Assembly: GCA_030447545.1 (NCBI GenBank)
Contig: JAUJOV010000004.1
Location: 1 to 64,000 of the forward strand
Origin: Sphingomicrobium sp.
GTDB lineage: Bacteria; Pseudomonadota; Alphaproteobacteria; Sphingomonadales; Sphingomonadaceae
Reading direction: 5' to 3'
Length of the DNA stretch: 64,000 nucleotides
This document shows, in pieces, positions 22,485 through 33,073 of the stretch. The notes below the pieces were generated by a model, which was not told the DNA's origin, searched no databases, and saw only the letters and a program-made list of their open reading frames with translations. Positions within the stretch are counted from its first letter, which is position 1, and the number at the start of each line of letters is the position of its first letter. A program made the position numbers and the translations under genes.

Positions 22485-22516
22485 AAGGGGATCCGCGCTC
22501 GCGGGTCCCCTTTTTT
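22485..22516 (+). terminator. Rho-independent terminator of the SWIB gene
   Basis: Arms AGGGGATCCGCG and CGCGGGTCCCCT pair with one mismatch around CTCG-type loop bases, followed by TTTTTT at 22511-22516. Confidence 0.85.
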
Positions 22517-22546
22517 CATGCGCCGCGGGCGCGACTCGGCAACGCG

Positions 22547-23260
22547 CTAGCGGCACATCCTCCACCCGACGCTGCCGCGCGCGGCCTGGTCGAGGTGCAG
22601 ATGGTCAAAATGCGCGGCGTTGTAGTCGGGCGAGAGCACGGTCGCGAACAGCCGGCAGGCGCCGTCGCGCACGTCGCGCAGGAAGGCGGCTTTCGCGGCA
22701 TCGCCCGACCAGTCGCCAAGCACGCTCACCCGCCGTCCATCGGCAAGGCGGAAGCCGGTAATGTCGAGCGCGTCGGCCGTCGCATGCTCGCTGAACGCGC
22801 CCTCCGACCGGCCGTAGAGCCGCCTGCAGCTGTAGCTTCCCGCATGGTCGATCGCCACGACTCGGCTGCCGAGCCGGCGGAGCGCGGCGGGCTGGATGAT
22901 CCGCTCCTCGAGCAGATGAATCGCGGCGGCCACCGGGCAGCTCGTCACCACGCCCGCCGGCGCAAAGCGCACATCGCCGCCCGCGAGCCGCATTCCGTCG
23001 TCATAGCCGCAGTCCGGCCCCTCGTGGCGCGGCGGCACCGGCACATGCTCGACCCCCGCGCGTCCGAGCAACGCTCGGCACTCGCCCGGCCGATCGCCGA
23101 GCGCCGCGAGCTTGCGGCCCGTGAACGCGCCGATCGGGTGCGCAAGCTCGAAGCTCGTCCACGGCACGTCCTGCGGGTGCCGGCGCACATAATCGCTCCC
23201 GAACCAGTAGGCGCCGCCGACCAGCGCGAGAAACACCAGCCAGCCGATCAGCCGCGCCAC
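22547..23260 (-). CDS. Extensin-like domain protein, membrane-anchored
   Basis: 237 residues from GTG 23260, which overlaps the last codons of the Nudix gene by 13 bases. Residues 5-25 form one transmembrane helix (LIGWLVFLALVGGAYWF), placing the rest in the periplasm. The extensin-like C-terminal domain (named after plant extensins, common in proteobacteria) is recognisable: PDCGYDDGMRL, TSCPVAAAIHLLEE, IDHAGSYSCRRLYG, SEHATADALDITGFRL, and DYNAAHFDHLHLD. His and Asp residues in SEHATADALD and HFDHLHLD resemble metal-binding sites of D-Ala-D-Ala peptidase-like (VanY/MepA-type) folds, so a peptidoglycan-related function is possible. Confidence 0.88.
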   Translation of the reverse strand: MARLIGWLVFLALVGGAYWFGSDYVRRHPQDVPWTSFELAHPIGAFTGRKLAALGDRPGECRALLGRAGVEHVPVPPRHEGPDCGYDDGMRLAGGDVRFAPAGVVTSCPVAAAIHLLEERIIQPAALRRLGSRVVAIDHAGSYSCRRLYGRSEGAFSEHATADALDITGFRLADGRRVSVLGDWSGDAAKAAFLRDVRDGACRLFATVLSPDYNAAHFDHLHLDQAARGSVGWRMCR

Positions 23261-23992
23261 AGGCCCTCGAGCTTCTCGCGCGTCACCGGATAGCCGACTC
23301 CTTCCGGGATGGTGACGAAGCGGTCGCCCTCGACCTCCTCGAGCCATGGCGTGATCGGCTCGATCGGGTGCGCCCGCGCATCGGCCGCAATCGCTTCGAA
23401 GCTGCCGTGCTGCGCGAGCCGCGCGAGGGTCCGGTGTGTCGGGAAGATCAACTGCGCGCTTCCCGAACGCTCGCGCTCGAGCACTTCGCCCGCGCCGAGC
23501 CAGAAGGCGCCTGCGCATTCGCCCTCGAGCGGTGCGGCTGCCAGTCGCCCGCGGGCGCGCGGGCGATGAAGAACAAGGTGTCGGCGCCGCCCGCGTGGAA
23601 CTCGGGCACCCAGCGAGCGAACGGTGTCAAAGCGCCCGGATCGAGCTCGAGCCCCGCCTGCTCGACGATGACGGCGAAATCCCCGCCGGCCGCGAGCGCA
23701 GCCTGGATCTCGAGGCAATGCTCGGGCCGCGGCACGCCTCAAGCCCGGCGGGATCGCCGTCTCCTCCAGCGTTTCCCGGATGGCCGCTGCTCGCGCCGGC
23801 CGTCCTCGCCCAGCTCCAGCGAACGCGCGAGAGCCTCGTCGGCTTCGTCGATCCGACCGCCGGGGAAGACCAGAGCCCCGCCGGCGAAGCTCATGCCTTG
23901 CTCCGCTCCACGATCAGCAGTTCGGGCCCGCCGCCGTCGGCGCGCTCGCGCACCAGGATCAGCGTTGCGGCGGGAATGGCGGCCTCGCTCAT
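23248..23992 (-). CDS. Nudix hydrolase, frameshifted
   Basis: The parts of one Nudix protein lie in three or more frames. From ATG 23992: SEAAIPAATLILVRERADGG then LLIVERSK; after a shift near 23895, SFAGGALVFPGGRIDEADEAL; after a shift near 23805, the Nudix box core IRETLEETAIPPG, then FARWVPEFHAGGADTLFFIA; after a shift near 23560, AFWLGAGEVLERERSG and the C-terminal REKLEGLWRG. Nudix enzymes hydrolyse nucleoside diphosphate derivatives; the length and pattern resemble CoA- or NUDT7/19-type hydrolases. Each break is one or two bases, so sequence error is more likely than decay. It overlaps the start of the extensin gene. Confidence 0.7.
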
Positions 23993-24303
23993 GCGGCCGA
24001 CCTACGAGCGTACGCCCGAAAGAAAACGAATTAATGTGCTTTGCTGCAGAACCCCAATAGTTGCTTTGGATCAAGGCTGGCGGCGGATCATCGAGCCTGC
24101 TGTCCAAAGTTTCGCTCAACTTCGCCTGGCCCCGGCGGACGTTAACCACGCACAATCGGCTGTTTTGCGTGCGTTGACCTGCTGACCTGCTCCCGACACC
24201 CGAGTAAGGCGTGCATGTGCGCGTCCCCGTCGCCCGCAGGTCGAAGCGCAGGCGCCGCCGCCCATTCCCGGAGCGGCGACCTCACCCGAGACCAATCGGG
24301 GGC
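23993..24303. other. Intergenic region without a recognised feature
   Basis: About 310 bases between the Nudix start and the end of the small lipoprotein. It has a lower-GC patch near 24010-24070, likely the promoter region of the Nudix gene. No gene, terminator or repeat could be supported. Confidence 0.4.
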
Positions 24304-24601
24304 TTACATCCCAGGCACGTCGTCCTCGACCTCGAGGACGGCGCTGCGTGTTGGTGTTATGTCGGCCTCGTTCCCGGTCTCCGCCGTCACCGCCGCGCCG
24401 CATTCTCGCCGGCGAGGCTGCTGCTGGTTGCCGAGCGCCTCCATCTCCGCCGCAGCGTCCGCCGCGGCATTGTCGGCCTGAGCGTTGAGCTCGCTCGTGC
24501 CCATGTCCGCCTGCCCTTCGTCGAGCGTATCGGCATCGTCGCGGCCGCATGCCGCAATCGCCAGCGCAGCTGCGCACACATGCGAAACCCAGTTTCTTCA
24601 T
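24304..24601 (-). CDS. Small lipoprotein (frameshift in signal peptide)
   Basis: From ATG 24601 the sequence reads MKKLGFA and, after one extra base, VCAAALAIAACGRDDADTL, a lipoprotein signal with the lipobox IAAC. The mature part is about 80 residues, acidic and Ala/Asn/Gln-rich (MGTSELNAQADNAAADAA), ending EVEDDVPGM. GAGGG lies upstream of the ATG. A function is not recognisable. The single-base disruption is probably a sequence error. The C-terminal third may also be out of frame, as its composition changes near 24420. Confidence 0.55.
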
Positions 24602-24849
24602 CGACTTGACCCTCATGGAAGCGTGAACGTGGAAGCGACCATAGCAACACCGCGCGGCTGCGCCTTCCCTTCGGTCGCGCAACGACCTATCCCGCCGTTT
24701 GCGCCCCAATTCCTGTCTATGCAGGTGCCGGAGCGACCAGCCTGCGTCGGTGAACCGTCGAGGAATAGCACTTCCGGACCGGGGCGTACCGGCGCCTCCA
24801 CCACCAGCCGCCCGTGCGAACCAGTTTCGCTGCGTAACTGACGGCCTAA
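24602..24849. other. Gap upstream of the truncated amidohydrolase
   Basis: This stretch should contain the missing N-terminal codons of the amidohydrolase, but no frame matches them. On the minus strand a protein-like frame (VVEAPVRPGPEVLFLDGS) is visible without start or recognisable family. The junction with the amidohydrolase at about 24850 may be a deletion, recombination or assembly joint. Confidence 0.4.
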
Positions 24850-26646
24850 CGGTCTGACGTTACAAAGACAAAAGCGCGGTCGGACCCCACCGGGCAACAG
24901 AAGGGGATTCCAGCGGCCTCTTTCGCGGTCAAGGACGGCCAGGCGAGCTGGACCAGCACCAGCGACAGCGGCACTGCGCCGGCCAAGGGCTGGTACCTGC
25001 CGACAGGCGGCACCAACATTGCCGGTGAATGGCTGACCGCCGCTCTCGTCGCTGCCGGGCCCGCGGGCCTCGATCTTCTGCCGAGCGGCAGGGCGAGCCT
25101 CAGCCTCGGCCCCACACTGTCGATCGCCGGCCCGAACGGCCTGAAGACCGTGCAGCTCGCGTGGATCCGCGGGGTGCTCGCCGCGCCGGTTCCCGTCTGG
25201 CTCGACGAGAACAAGCGCTACTTCGCGGACATCGGCGGAATCTCCGTGCTGCCCGCGGGCTACGAGTCGGCCGCCAAGGCGATGCGCGATGCCCAAGAAG
25301 CTGCGACTGCGGCCGAATTGAAGGCGGTCGCCGCGCGGTTCCTGACGCGTGGCGCAAGGGCTCCGGCGCTGTTCGAGAACGTCCGGCTGTTCGATTCCGA
25401 GCGGGGCCTGTTCGTCGAGAACCAGTCGGTGCTGATCAGCGACGGCAGGATCGCAGCGGTTGGTCCGCTGGCCGCGATGAGCGTGCCTGCCGGCACCCGC
25501 ACCATCGACGGTCGCGGCAAGACGCTCGTCCCGGGCATCTGGGACGCGCACATGCACATCGGCAACGACTGGGGCGTGCTCGCCAATGTGGCGAGCGGCA
25601 TGACCAGCTTCCGAAGCCCGGGGACGCAGATCAAGCGGGCGGTGGATGCGACCAGGCGGCGCGCCTCGGGCGAGCTGCTGATGGGCGAGCCCTTCATCTC
25701 GGCCATCATCGACAAGAAGGACCCGCTTGCGGCGCAGGGCTCCGAAGTGGTCACCAGCGAGGCCGAGGCGATCGCCGCGGTCCGCCGCATCAAGGACGCG
25801 GGCCTGTGGGGCGTGAAATTCTACACCTCGATGAATCCGGCCTGGATCGCTCCGGCGGCTGCGGAGGCGCATCGCCTCGGCCTGTTCGTCCATGGCCATG
25901 TGCCCGCGACGATGCGGCCGAGCGAGGCCGTGCAAGCCGGCTATGACGAGCTCACGCACCTCAATTTCGTGGCGATGGAAGCGATGCCCAGGCACGTGGT
26001 CGACAAGTCGAACACCCGTGCCCGGGTGGAAGGGCCGGCGAAATATTTCAAGGACGCGAACCTCGACGCGGAGCCGTTGAAGGGCTTCATTGCCGAACTC
26101 GCCCGCCGCGGGACGATCGTCGACCCGACGCTCGTCATCTTCGAAGGCATGCTGACCCAGGACGGCGGCAAGCCGTCTCCGGCCTACGCGCCTTACATGG
26201 GGATCATTTCGCCGGTGCTGGACCGCGCCTTCCGGTCCGGCGGCTACCCGCTGGTCGAGGGCTATACCCGCGACGACTATCGCAGGAGCTTCGCCAAGAT
26301 GATCGACCTGGTCGGCGCGCTGCACCGGGCAGGAGTGCCGATCGTCGCCGGCACCGACGGCTGGGGCATCGAGCTGGTCCGCGAGCTGGAGCTCTACGAG
26401 AAGGCGGGAATGACCCGCGCCGAAGCGCTGCAGACGGCGACGATCGTCCCGGCGCGGGTGGTCGGCGCGGACAAGCGCACCGGCTCGATCGCAGTCGGCA
26501 AGGAAGCCGACCTGGTACTGGTGGACGGCGATGCGTCGAAGGACCTCGGCGCGCTTCGCCGCACCCTCGTGGTGGTCAGCGACGGCTATGTCATGGATGC
26601 GGACGAGTTGCGCAAGGCGGCGGGCTACACCGGGCGCCCGAAGTAG
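24850..26646 (+). CDS. Amidohydrolase family protein, 5' truncated
   Basis: The coding frame is open from 24850, right after an in-frame TAA, and has no start codon before GTG 25150; homology-like sequence (IPAASFAVKDGQASW, GWYLPTGGTNIAGEWLTAAL) begins by 24905. About 130 N-terminal residues, including the signal peptide usual in this family, seem missing. The amidohydrolase core is complete: metal ligands HMHIG (after VPGIWDA), the lysine in GVKFYTS, histidines in VHGHVPA and ELTHLNF, and the aspartate in VAGTDGW. The composite domain ends with GKEADLVLVDGD. It is probably a periplasmic metal-dependent peptidase or hydrolase. Whether it is translated from GTG 25150 is doubtful. Confidence 0.78.
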   Translation, partial: RSDVTKTKARSDPTGQQKGIPAASFAVKDGQASWTSTSDSGTAPAKGWYLPTGGTNIAGEWLTAALVAAGPAGLDLLPSGRASLSLGPTLSIAGPNGLKTVQLAWIRGVLAAPVPVWLDENKRYFADIGGISVLPAGYESAAKAMRDAQEAATAAELKAVAARFLTRGARAPALFENVRLFDSERGLFVENQSVLISDGRIAAVGPLAAMSVPAGTRTIDGRGKTLVPGIWDAHMHIGNDWGVLANVASGMTSFRSPGTQIKRAVDATRRRASGELLMGEPFISAIIDKKDPLAAQGSEVVTSEAEAIAAVRRIKDAGLWGVKFYTSMNPAWIAPAAAEAHRLGLFVHGHVPATMRPSEAVQAGYDELTHLNFVAMEAMPRHVVDKSNTRARVEGPAKYFKDANLDAEPLKGFIAELARRGTIVDPTLVIFEGMLTQDGGKPSPAYAPYMGIISPVLDRAFRSGGYPLVEGYTRDDYRRSFAKMIDLVGALHRAGVPIVAGTDGWGIELVRELELYEKAGMTRAEALQTATIVPARVVGADKRTGSIAVGKEADLVLVDGDASKDLGALRRTLVVVSDGYVMDADELRKAAGYTGRPK

Positions 26647-26720
26647 GTCGCCCGGCCCGATTGAAAGCGGGCGCGCGCCTCTCTACCTATCGCCCCGCTT
26701 CGTTGTTCAGGGGAAACGAG

Positions 26721-27329
26721 ATGACCGCAGTGCGTCGCTTCGGGTTGCTGGCACCTCTTGCCGCTGTCGCTCTTGCGGGCTGCGGCCTCAACGCCGTCCC
26801 GACCGCCGAGGAGCGGGTCAACGCCGAGTTCGCCAACCTCGAGGCCGAGTACCAGCGCCGCAACGACCTGATCGGCAATCTGGTCGAGACCGTTCGCGGT
26901 GCGGCGAAGGGCGAGGAGCAGATCCTGACGCGCATTACCGAGGCGCGCGCCAGGGCGACCTCGGTCAACCTCAGTCCCGACCAGCTCGACAATCCCGAAG
27001 CGGTGCGGGCCTACAACCAGGCGCAGGCCGGCCTGTCGCAGGCCCGAAGCCTGCTCGGCACGATGATCGTCGAACGCTATCCGCAGCTTCAGAGCCAAGG
27101 CCGTTTCGCCGACCTGATGGTGGCGCTCGAAGGGACCGAGAACCGCATCCGCACCCAGCGCCGCGACTACAATGAGGCGGTTCGGCAGTACAACACGACC
27201 ATCCGCACCTTCCCCAATGCGATCGGCGCGAAGATCTTCTACGGCGCCGAGCCCAAGGTGCCGTTCGAGGCTGCCGAAGGCGCCGAGCAGGCGCCACGCG
27301 TAGATTTCGGCACCGGCAACGCGAGCTGA
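26721..27329 (+). CDS. lemA: LemA family lipoprotein
   Basis: 202 residues from ATG 26721 with CAGGGGAAA upstream. A lipoprotein signal ends AVALAGCG. The rest is a long helical LemA domain: EYQRRNDLIGNLVETVRGAAKGEEQ, ARARATSVNLS, YPQLQSQGRFADLMVALEGTENRI, RDYNEAVRQYNTTIRTFP, then FYGAEPKVPFEA. LemA proteins are membrane-anchored helical proteins found next to TPM-domain proteins, as here. The function of the pair is not settled; envelope maintenance is inferred. First gene of a lemA-TPM-TPM-Nudix group. Confidence 0.93.
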   Translation: MTAVRRFGLLAPLAAVALAGCGLNAVPTAEERVNAEFANLEAEYQRRNDLIGNLVETVRGAAKGEEQILTRITEARARATSVNLSPDQLDNPEAVRAYNQAQAGLSQARSLLGTMIVERYPQLQSQGRFADLMVALEGTENRIRTQRRDYNEAVRQYNTTIRTFPNAIGAKIFYGAEPKVPFEAAEGAEQAPRVDFGTGNAS

Positions 27330-27343
27330 GGCGCGCACCCATT

Positions 27344-27416
27344 CGTCATCGCGAGGAGCGCAGCGGCTTGGGCGTACAGCGACTCATCCTGGATTGCTTC
27401 GCTGCGCTCGCAATGA
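27344..27416. repeat. Dispersed inverted repeat overlapping the start of the TPM gene
   Basis: CGTCATCGCGAGGAGCGCAG on the left and CGCTGCGCTCGCAATGA (27400-27416) on the right are imperfect inverted copies, with CTGGATTGCTTCG in between. This is the type of element often found between genes in sphingomonads (usually reading CTGGATTGCTTCGCTGCGCTCGCAATGA). Here it lies within the first 16 codons of a gene. Confidence 0.7.
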
Positions 27417-28231
27417 TTGTGGCGCTGCTGTTCGCCGCGCCCGCAGCCGCCCAGACCTTCCCCGAGCTCACCGGCCGAGTCGTCGACCAGGCGAACCTGC
27501 TCAGCCCCGAGCAGGAGCTCGACCTTTCGACCAAGTCGCAGGCCCTCGAGGCGCAGAGCAAGCGGCAGTTCGTCGTTGCGACCGTTCCCAGCCTCCAGGG
27601 ATATGAGATCGAGGATTACGGCTACCGGCTCGGCCGCCACTGGGGCATCGGCAGCAAGGAGGAGGACGACGGAGTGATCCTCCTCGTCGCGCCCAACGAG
27701 AAGAAGGTACGAATCGAGACCGGCTATGGCGCGGAAGGCTTCCTTCCCGACATCCTCGCCGGCCGGATCATCCGCGACGTCATCCTTCCGCGCTTCCGCG
27801 CAGGCGACGTGCCGGGCGGGATCATGGCCGGCGCCGACGCGATCCTGCGGCAGATGTCGCTCCCGTCCGATGAGGCCGAACGCAACGTCGCCGAGGCCGA
27901 GCGAAGCCAGGCGCAGCCCGCCCAGCAGGGCGGCGGTTTCCTTCCCGTCATCTTCATCATGATCATCGCCTTCATGATGCTCGGATCGCTGGGCCGAAGG
28001 GCGCAGGGACGGCGCTACCGGCGCGGCCGCCGCGGGCGCGGGTTCGACAGCGGCGACGCCGCAATCCTGCTCTGGGGCCTCAGCGCGCTGAGCCAATCGC
28101 GCGGCCGCGGCGGCTGGGGCGGCTGGGGCGGCGGCGGCGGCTTCGGCGGCTTCGGCGGGGGCGGCGGGTTCGGCGGCTTTTCGGGCGGGGGCGGCGGCTT
28201 CGGCGGCGGCGGCGCTTCGGGGGGCTGGTGA
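27368..28231 (+). CDS. TPM-domain protein with glycine-rich C-terminus
   Basis: 287 residues from TTG 27368 (GAGGAG upstream); ATG 27413 is an in-frame alternative that would leave a short signal. The signal peptide ends AAPAAA. The TPM domain spans about 32-165: TGRVVDQANLLSPEQELDL, QFVVATVPSLQGYEIEDYGYRLGRHWGIG, DDGVILLVAPNEKKVRIETGYG, GFLPDILAGRIIRDVI. One transmembrane helix follows (LPVIFIMIIAFMMLGSLG), then a basic stretch and a GGFGG repeat tail. This is the TPM (YgcG-like) partner of LemA. The first 16 codons come from a dispersed repeat. Confidence 0.88.
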   Translation: MGVQRLILDCFAALAMIVALLFAAPAAAQTFPELTGRVVDQANLLSPEQELDLSTKSQALEAQSKRQFVVATVPSLQGYEIEDYGYRLGRHWGIGSKEEDDGVILLVAPNEKKVRIETGYGAEGFLPDILAGRIIRDVILPRFRAGDVPGGIMAGADAILRQMSLPSDEAERNVAEAERSQAQPAQQGGGFLPVIFIMIIAFMMLGSLGRRAQGRRYRRGRRGRGFDSGDAAILLWGLSALSQSRGRGGWGGWGGGGGFGGFGGGGGFGGFSGGGGGFGGGGASGGW

Positions 28232-28902
28232 TGCATCTCAGTCACGAGGATCATGCAAAGGTCAGCGCGGCGATCGCTGCCGCGGAATCCAGCAGCGATG
28301 GGGAGATCGTCGCGGTCGTGAGCGACTGCAGCGACCCCTATCACGACGTTGCGCTTCACTGGGCGGTGCTGGTGCTGATCGCCACGATCGCAATCTTCGC
28401 GGCGGCGCCGCAGGTGCTTCACTTCTGGCGCGACACATTGCTCGGCGGCTGGCGGCCGGAGCCCGGATTCGGTGAGCTGCTGACGCTGGCGATGATCCTT
28501 GCGGTGGCGAAATACACCGCGGTGCTGCTGATCCTGCGGTACAAGCCGCTGCGGCTCGCGCTGACTCCGCGCGCCACCAAGGCGCGGCGCGTCCGCCGCC
28601 GCGCGATCGCGACCTTCAAGGCGGGCGCCGAGCGGCGAACCATCGGCCGCACCGGCATCCTCATCTATCTGTCGATGGGCGAGCACCGCGCCGAGATCGT
28701 CGCCGACGAGGCGATCACGAAAGTGACTAGTCCCGAAACCTGGGGTGAGGCGATGGCGGCGCTGCTGGTCGAGGTGAAGACGGGTCGGCCGGCCGACGGC
28801 ATCGTCGCAGCGGGGGAGAAGGTGGGGGCGGTGCTTGCCGAGCACTTCCCGCGCTCCGCCGAGGACACCAACGAAAGTCCCGACAAGCTGATCGAGCTAT
28901 GA
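28231..28902 (+). CDS. TPM-domain membrane protein, second copy
   Basis: 223 residues from ATG 28231, which shares one base with the stop of the previous gene (TGATG). The TPM domain is split by two helices: an N-terminal DHAKVSAAIAAAESSSDGEIVAVVS, then WAVLVLIATIAIFAAAP and LTLAMILAVAKYTAVLLIL as membrane segments, then TGILIYLSMGEHRAEIVADEAI and WGEAMAALLVEVKTG. This is the usual second TPM protein of lemA clusters. Its stop overlaps the Nudix start by four bases (ATGA), so the group is translationally coupled. Confidence 0.88.
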   Translation: MHLSHEDHAKVSAAIAAAESSSDGEIVAVVSDCSDPYHDVALHWAVLVLIATIAIFAAAPQVLHFWRDTLLGGWRPEPGFGELLTLAMILAVAKYTAVLLILRYKPLRLALTPRATKARRVRRRAIATFKAGAERRTIGRTGILIYLSMGEHRAEIVADEAITKVTSPETWGEAMAALLVEVKTGRPADGIVAAGEKVGAVLAEHFPRSAEDTNESPDKLIEL

Positions 28903-29414
28903 TCGAGGACGCCGACGCTCCGCTCGAGACCATGTGGCGCGGCAAATATGTGAGCGCCCTCAAGCGCGGCCGCTGGGAGTATGTGTCGCGCACCGGCAGC
29001 ACCAACGCAGTCGTCGTGCTCGCCGAGCACGACGGCAAGGTGATCCTCGTCGAGCAGTACCGCGTGCCCGTCGGCGGCCGCTGCCTCGAGCTTCCCGCGG
29101 GCCTGGTCGGCGACGAGGACCCGGACGCGACCGTCGAGGACACCGCCGTCAAGGAGCTCGAAGAGGAGACCGGCTTCACCGCCGAGCGGATCGAGCGGCT
29201 CGGAGAGTTCCACAGCTCGCCAGGAATGCTCGCCGAAAGCTTTACGCTGGTGCGCGCGCACGGGGTCCGCAGGATCGGCGAGGGCGGCGGCACGCATGAG
29301 GAGGACATTGCCGTCCACCTCGTCGCGCGTTCCGATGTTCCCGACTTCGTCCGGCAGCGTCGTGACGCCGGAGCAGCCGTGGACGTGAAGCTGCTGATCT
29401 TCATGAACTTCTGA
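28899..29414 (+). CDS. Nudix hydrolase, ADP-ribose pyrophosphatase-like
   Basis: 171 residues. It starts in the ATGA overlap with the TPM gene. The Nudix signature is VEDTAVKELEEETGFTAER preceded by LPAGLVGDED, with Lys in place of the usual Arg of REUxEE. A typical ADP-ribose pyrophosphatase pattern is present: VVVLAEHDGKVILVEQYRVPVGG before the box and EFHSSPGMLAESFTLVRA after it. It likely hydrolyses ADP-ribose or a similar nucleotide sugar in the cytoplasm. Why it is coupled to lemA-TPM genes is unknown. Confidence 0.9.
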   Translation: MIEDADAPLETMWRGKYVSALKRGRWEYVSRTGSTNAVVVLAEHDGKVILVEQYRVPVGGRCLELPAGLVGDEDPDATVEDTAVKELEEETGFTAERIERLGEFHSSPGMLAESFTLVRAHGVRRIGEGGGTHEEDIAVHLVARSDVPDFVRQRRDAGAAVDVKLLIFMNF

Positions 29415-29529
29415 GCCGTGCGGTCAGTCTGGGTTCACTCGGCTATGCCAATGTGCGGTCACGATTGTGGGCTTGGCCGAGCCCGCCGCGCTTCCTACAG
29501 CGCGCTCAGCATTTACGAAGGGTGTTTTC

Positions 29530-31761
<2,232 letters not shown>

Positions 31762-31767
31762 GCGAGG

Positions 31768-32645
31768 CTAGCCTGGCCAGTTGAACGCCTGTGCGCTGCG
31801 CACCATCGCCGCGGTCGACTGGCTGAACGGCCGGCCCGGGACGCTGAGCAACGCGACCGTCCGCTCGATTGCCGGGTCGACGATCGGGCGCTGGACGAGC
31901 TCGGGAACCGTGACCGAATATTCGGGCATTACCGCAATGCCGATGCGCGCGAGCACCATCGCCTGGACCCAGTCCTCGCGCTCCGAGCGGAAGCGCGCAT
32001 AGAGCTCGACCTTGCAGTCGCCGCACACCGCGGTGAACATCTCGCGCATCTCGCACGAGAGGCGGTCGACATAGGCTGGCCCGACAGGTCCCTGAGCGCG
32101 ACGCTGTTGCGCAAGGCCAGCGGATGGTCGGGCGGAAGCACGGCGACATATTTCTCGCTGTACAGCGGGTGCGCGTGGAAGCTCCTGGGCACGCCCTCGA
32201 ACGGATTGACGATCGCAAGGTCGAGCTTGCCCTCGTCGAGCTGGTTGATGATCTCGCCGAGCGCGCCCTCGGTGACCTCGACCTCGACCCCCTCGAAGCT
32301 CGACTGGAAAGCCGCGAGATAGCGCGCCAGCCGGACGGAGCCGATCGTGCCCAGCACGCCGAGGCGCACCGGCACCTTGTCGAGCAGCCGGTAGTCCTGC
32401 GCGATGCTCTGGGCGCGCTCGGCCTGCTCCTGCATCTGGCGAAGCGTCGGCAGGATCGAACGGCCGAAGTCGCTCAGGCGGATGCGCTTGCCCTCTCGCG
32501 TAAAGATCGATGCTCCGAGCTCGTCTTCGAGGCTCTTGACCGCCTTGGTCAGCGCCGGCTGCGAGACGTTGCAGCGCTCGGCCGCGCGTGTGAAGTTCAG
32601 GGTCTCGGCCGCCGCGAGCACATAGCGGATCTGGAACAGCTCCAT
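31768..32645 (-). CDS. LysR-family transcriptional regulator (one frameshift)
   Basis: About 292 residues from ATG 32645. The N-terminal winged helix is MELFQIRYVLAAAETLNFTRAAERCNVSQPALTKAVKSLEDELG, shown here in parts: FTRAAERCNVSQPALTKAV is the recognition helix region. The effector domain follows: VRLGVLGTIGSVRLARYL, DLAIVNPFEG, KYVAVLPPDHPLA. Near 32075 (DLSGQ to YVDRLSCEMREMF) the frame shifts by one base. A CGDC pair of cysteines occurs in the second half. It is divergent from the DUF4242 gene, and an ATAACCGCCGGTTAT palindrome of the LysR type lies between. The likely target is the DUF4242 gene and itself; the inducer is unknown. Confidence 0.85.
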
Positions 32646-32675
32646 CGCGTGCCCCTTTACTCCGGTGGGCTTCCG

Positions 32676-32690
32676 ATAACCGCCGGTTAT
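32676..32690. promoter_or_regulatory. LysR-type operator, T-N11-A palindrome
   Basis: ATAACCGCCGGTTAT is a perfect dyad with three central bases and contains the T-N11-A core of LysR-family binding sites. It lies 31 bases upstream of lysR and 77 bases upstream of the divergent gene. Confidence 0.65.
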
Positions 32691-32766
32691 CCAACAATGC
32701 CCAACTTTTTCTGTCGGCGCACCCCCTGAAGCGGTAATTTCGCGGCAAGACAGGAGGAGAAAAGCC

Positions 32767-33030
32767 ATGTCGGTGTTCATGGTCGAACGTGATCTCAAGG
32801 GAATTGCGATTGCCGATCTCGCCGGCGCGCAGAAGGCCGCGATCGGCAAGGCCGAGGAGATGCGCCAGCAGGGCTGCAACGTCCGCTACATCCGCACCAC
32901 CTTCGCCCCCGAGGACGGCCGCTGCATGTGCCTGTTCGAGTCGAGCTCGGAAGCGGACGTGAAGCGCCTCAACCACGAGGCCGGGCTGCCTTACAACCGG
33001 GTCGTGCCCGCTCTCGACCTGACGCCCTGA
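32767..33030 (+). CDS. DUF4242 (SCO4226-like) small protein
   Basis: 87 residues from ATG 32767 with CAGGAGGAG upstream. The single domain starts VFMVERDLKGIAIADLAGAQ and continues NVRYIRTTFAPEDGRCMCLFESSSEADVKRLNHEAGLP. This pattern (ferredoxin-like fold, conserved Glu/Arg and Cys residues, NHxAGLP) is typical of DUF4242 proteins; the Streptomyces relative SCO4226 was described as nickel-binding. The gene is divergent from a LysR regulator and likely controlled by it. The biochemical role here is unknown. Confidence 0.88.
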   Translation: MSVFMVERDLKGIAIADLAGAQKAAIGKAEEMRQQGCNVRYIRTTFAPEDGRCMCLFESSSEADVKRLNHEAGLPYNRVVPALDLTP

Positions 33031-33073
33031 TCGGGAGCGGTGAACCGCCGCGGGGCCGGCGCGTTGCTGTCCC

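Noticed and set aside
24613..26325. Long minus-strand frame of about 570 codons
   Set aside because: It is antisense to the amidohydrolase, whose metal motifs are clear on the plus strand. The minus-strand translation is rich in His/Arg/Asp/Gly as expected of a GC-rich shadow frame.
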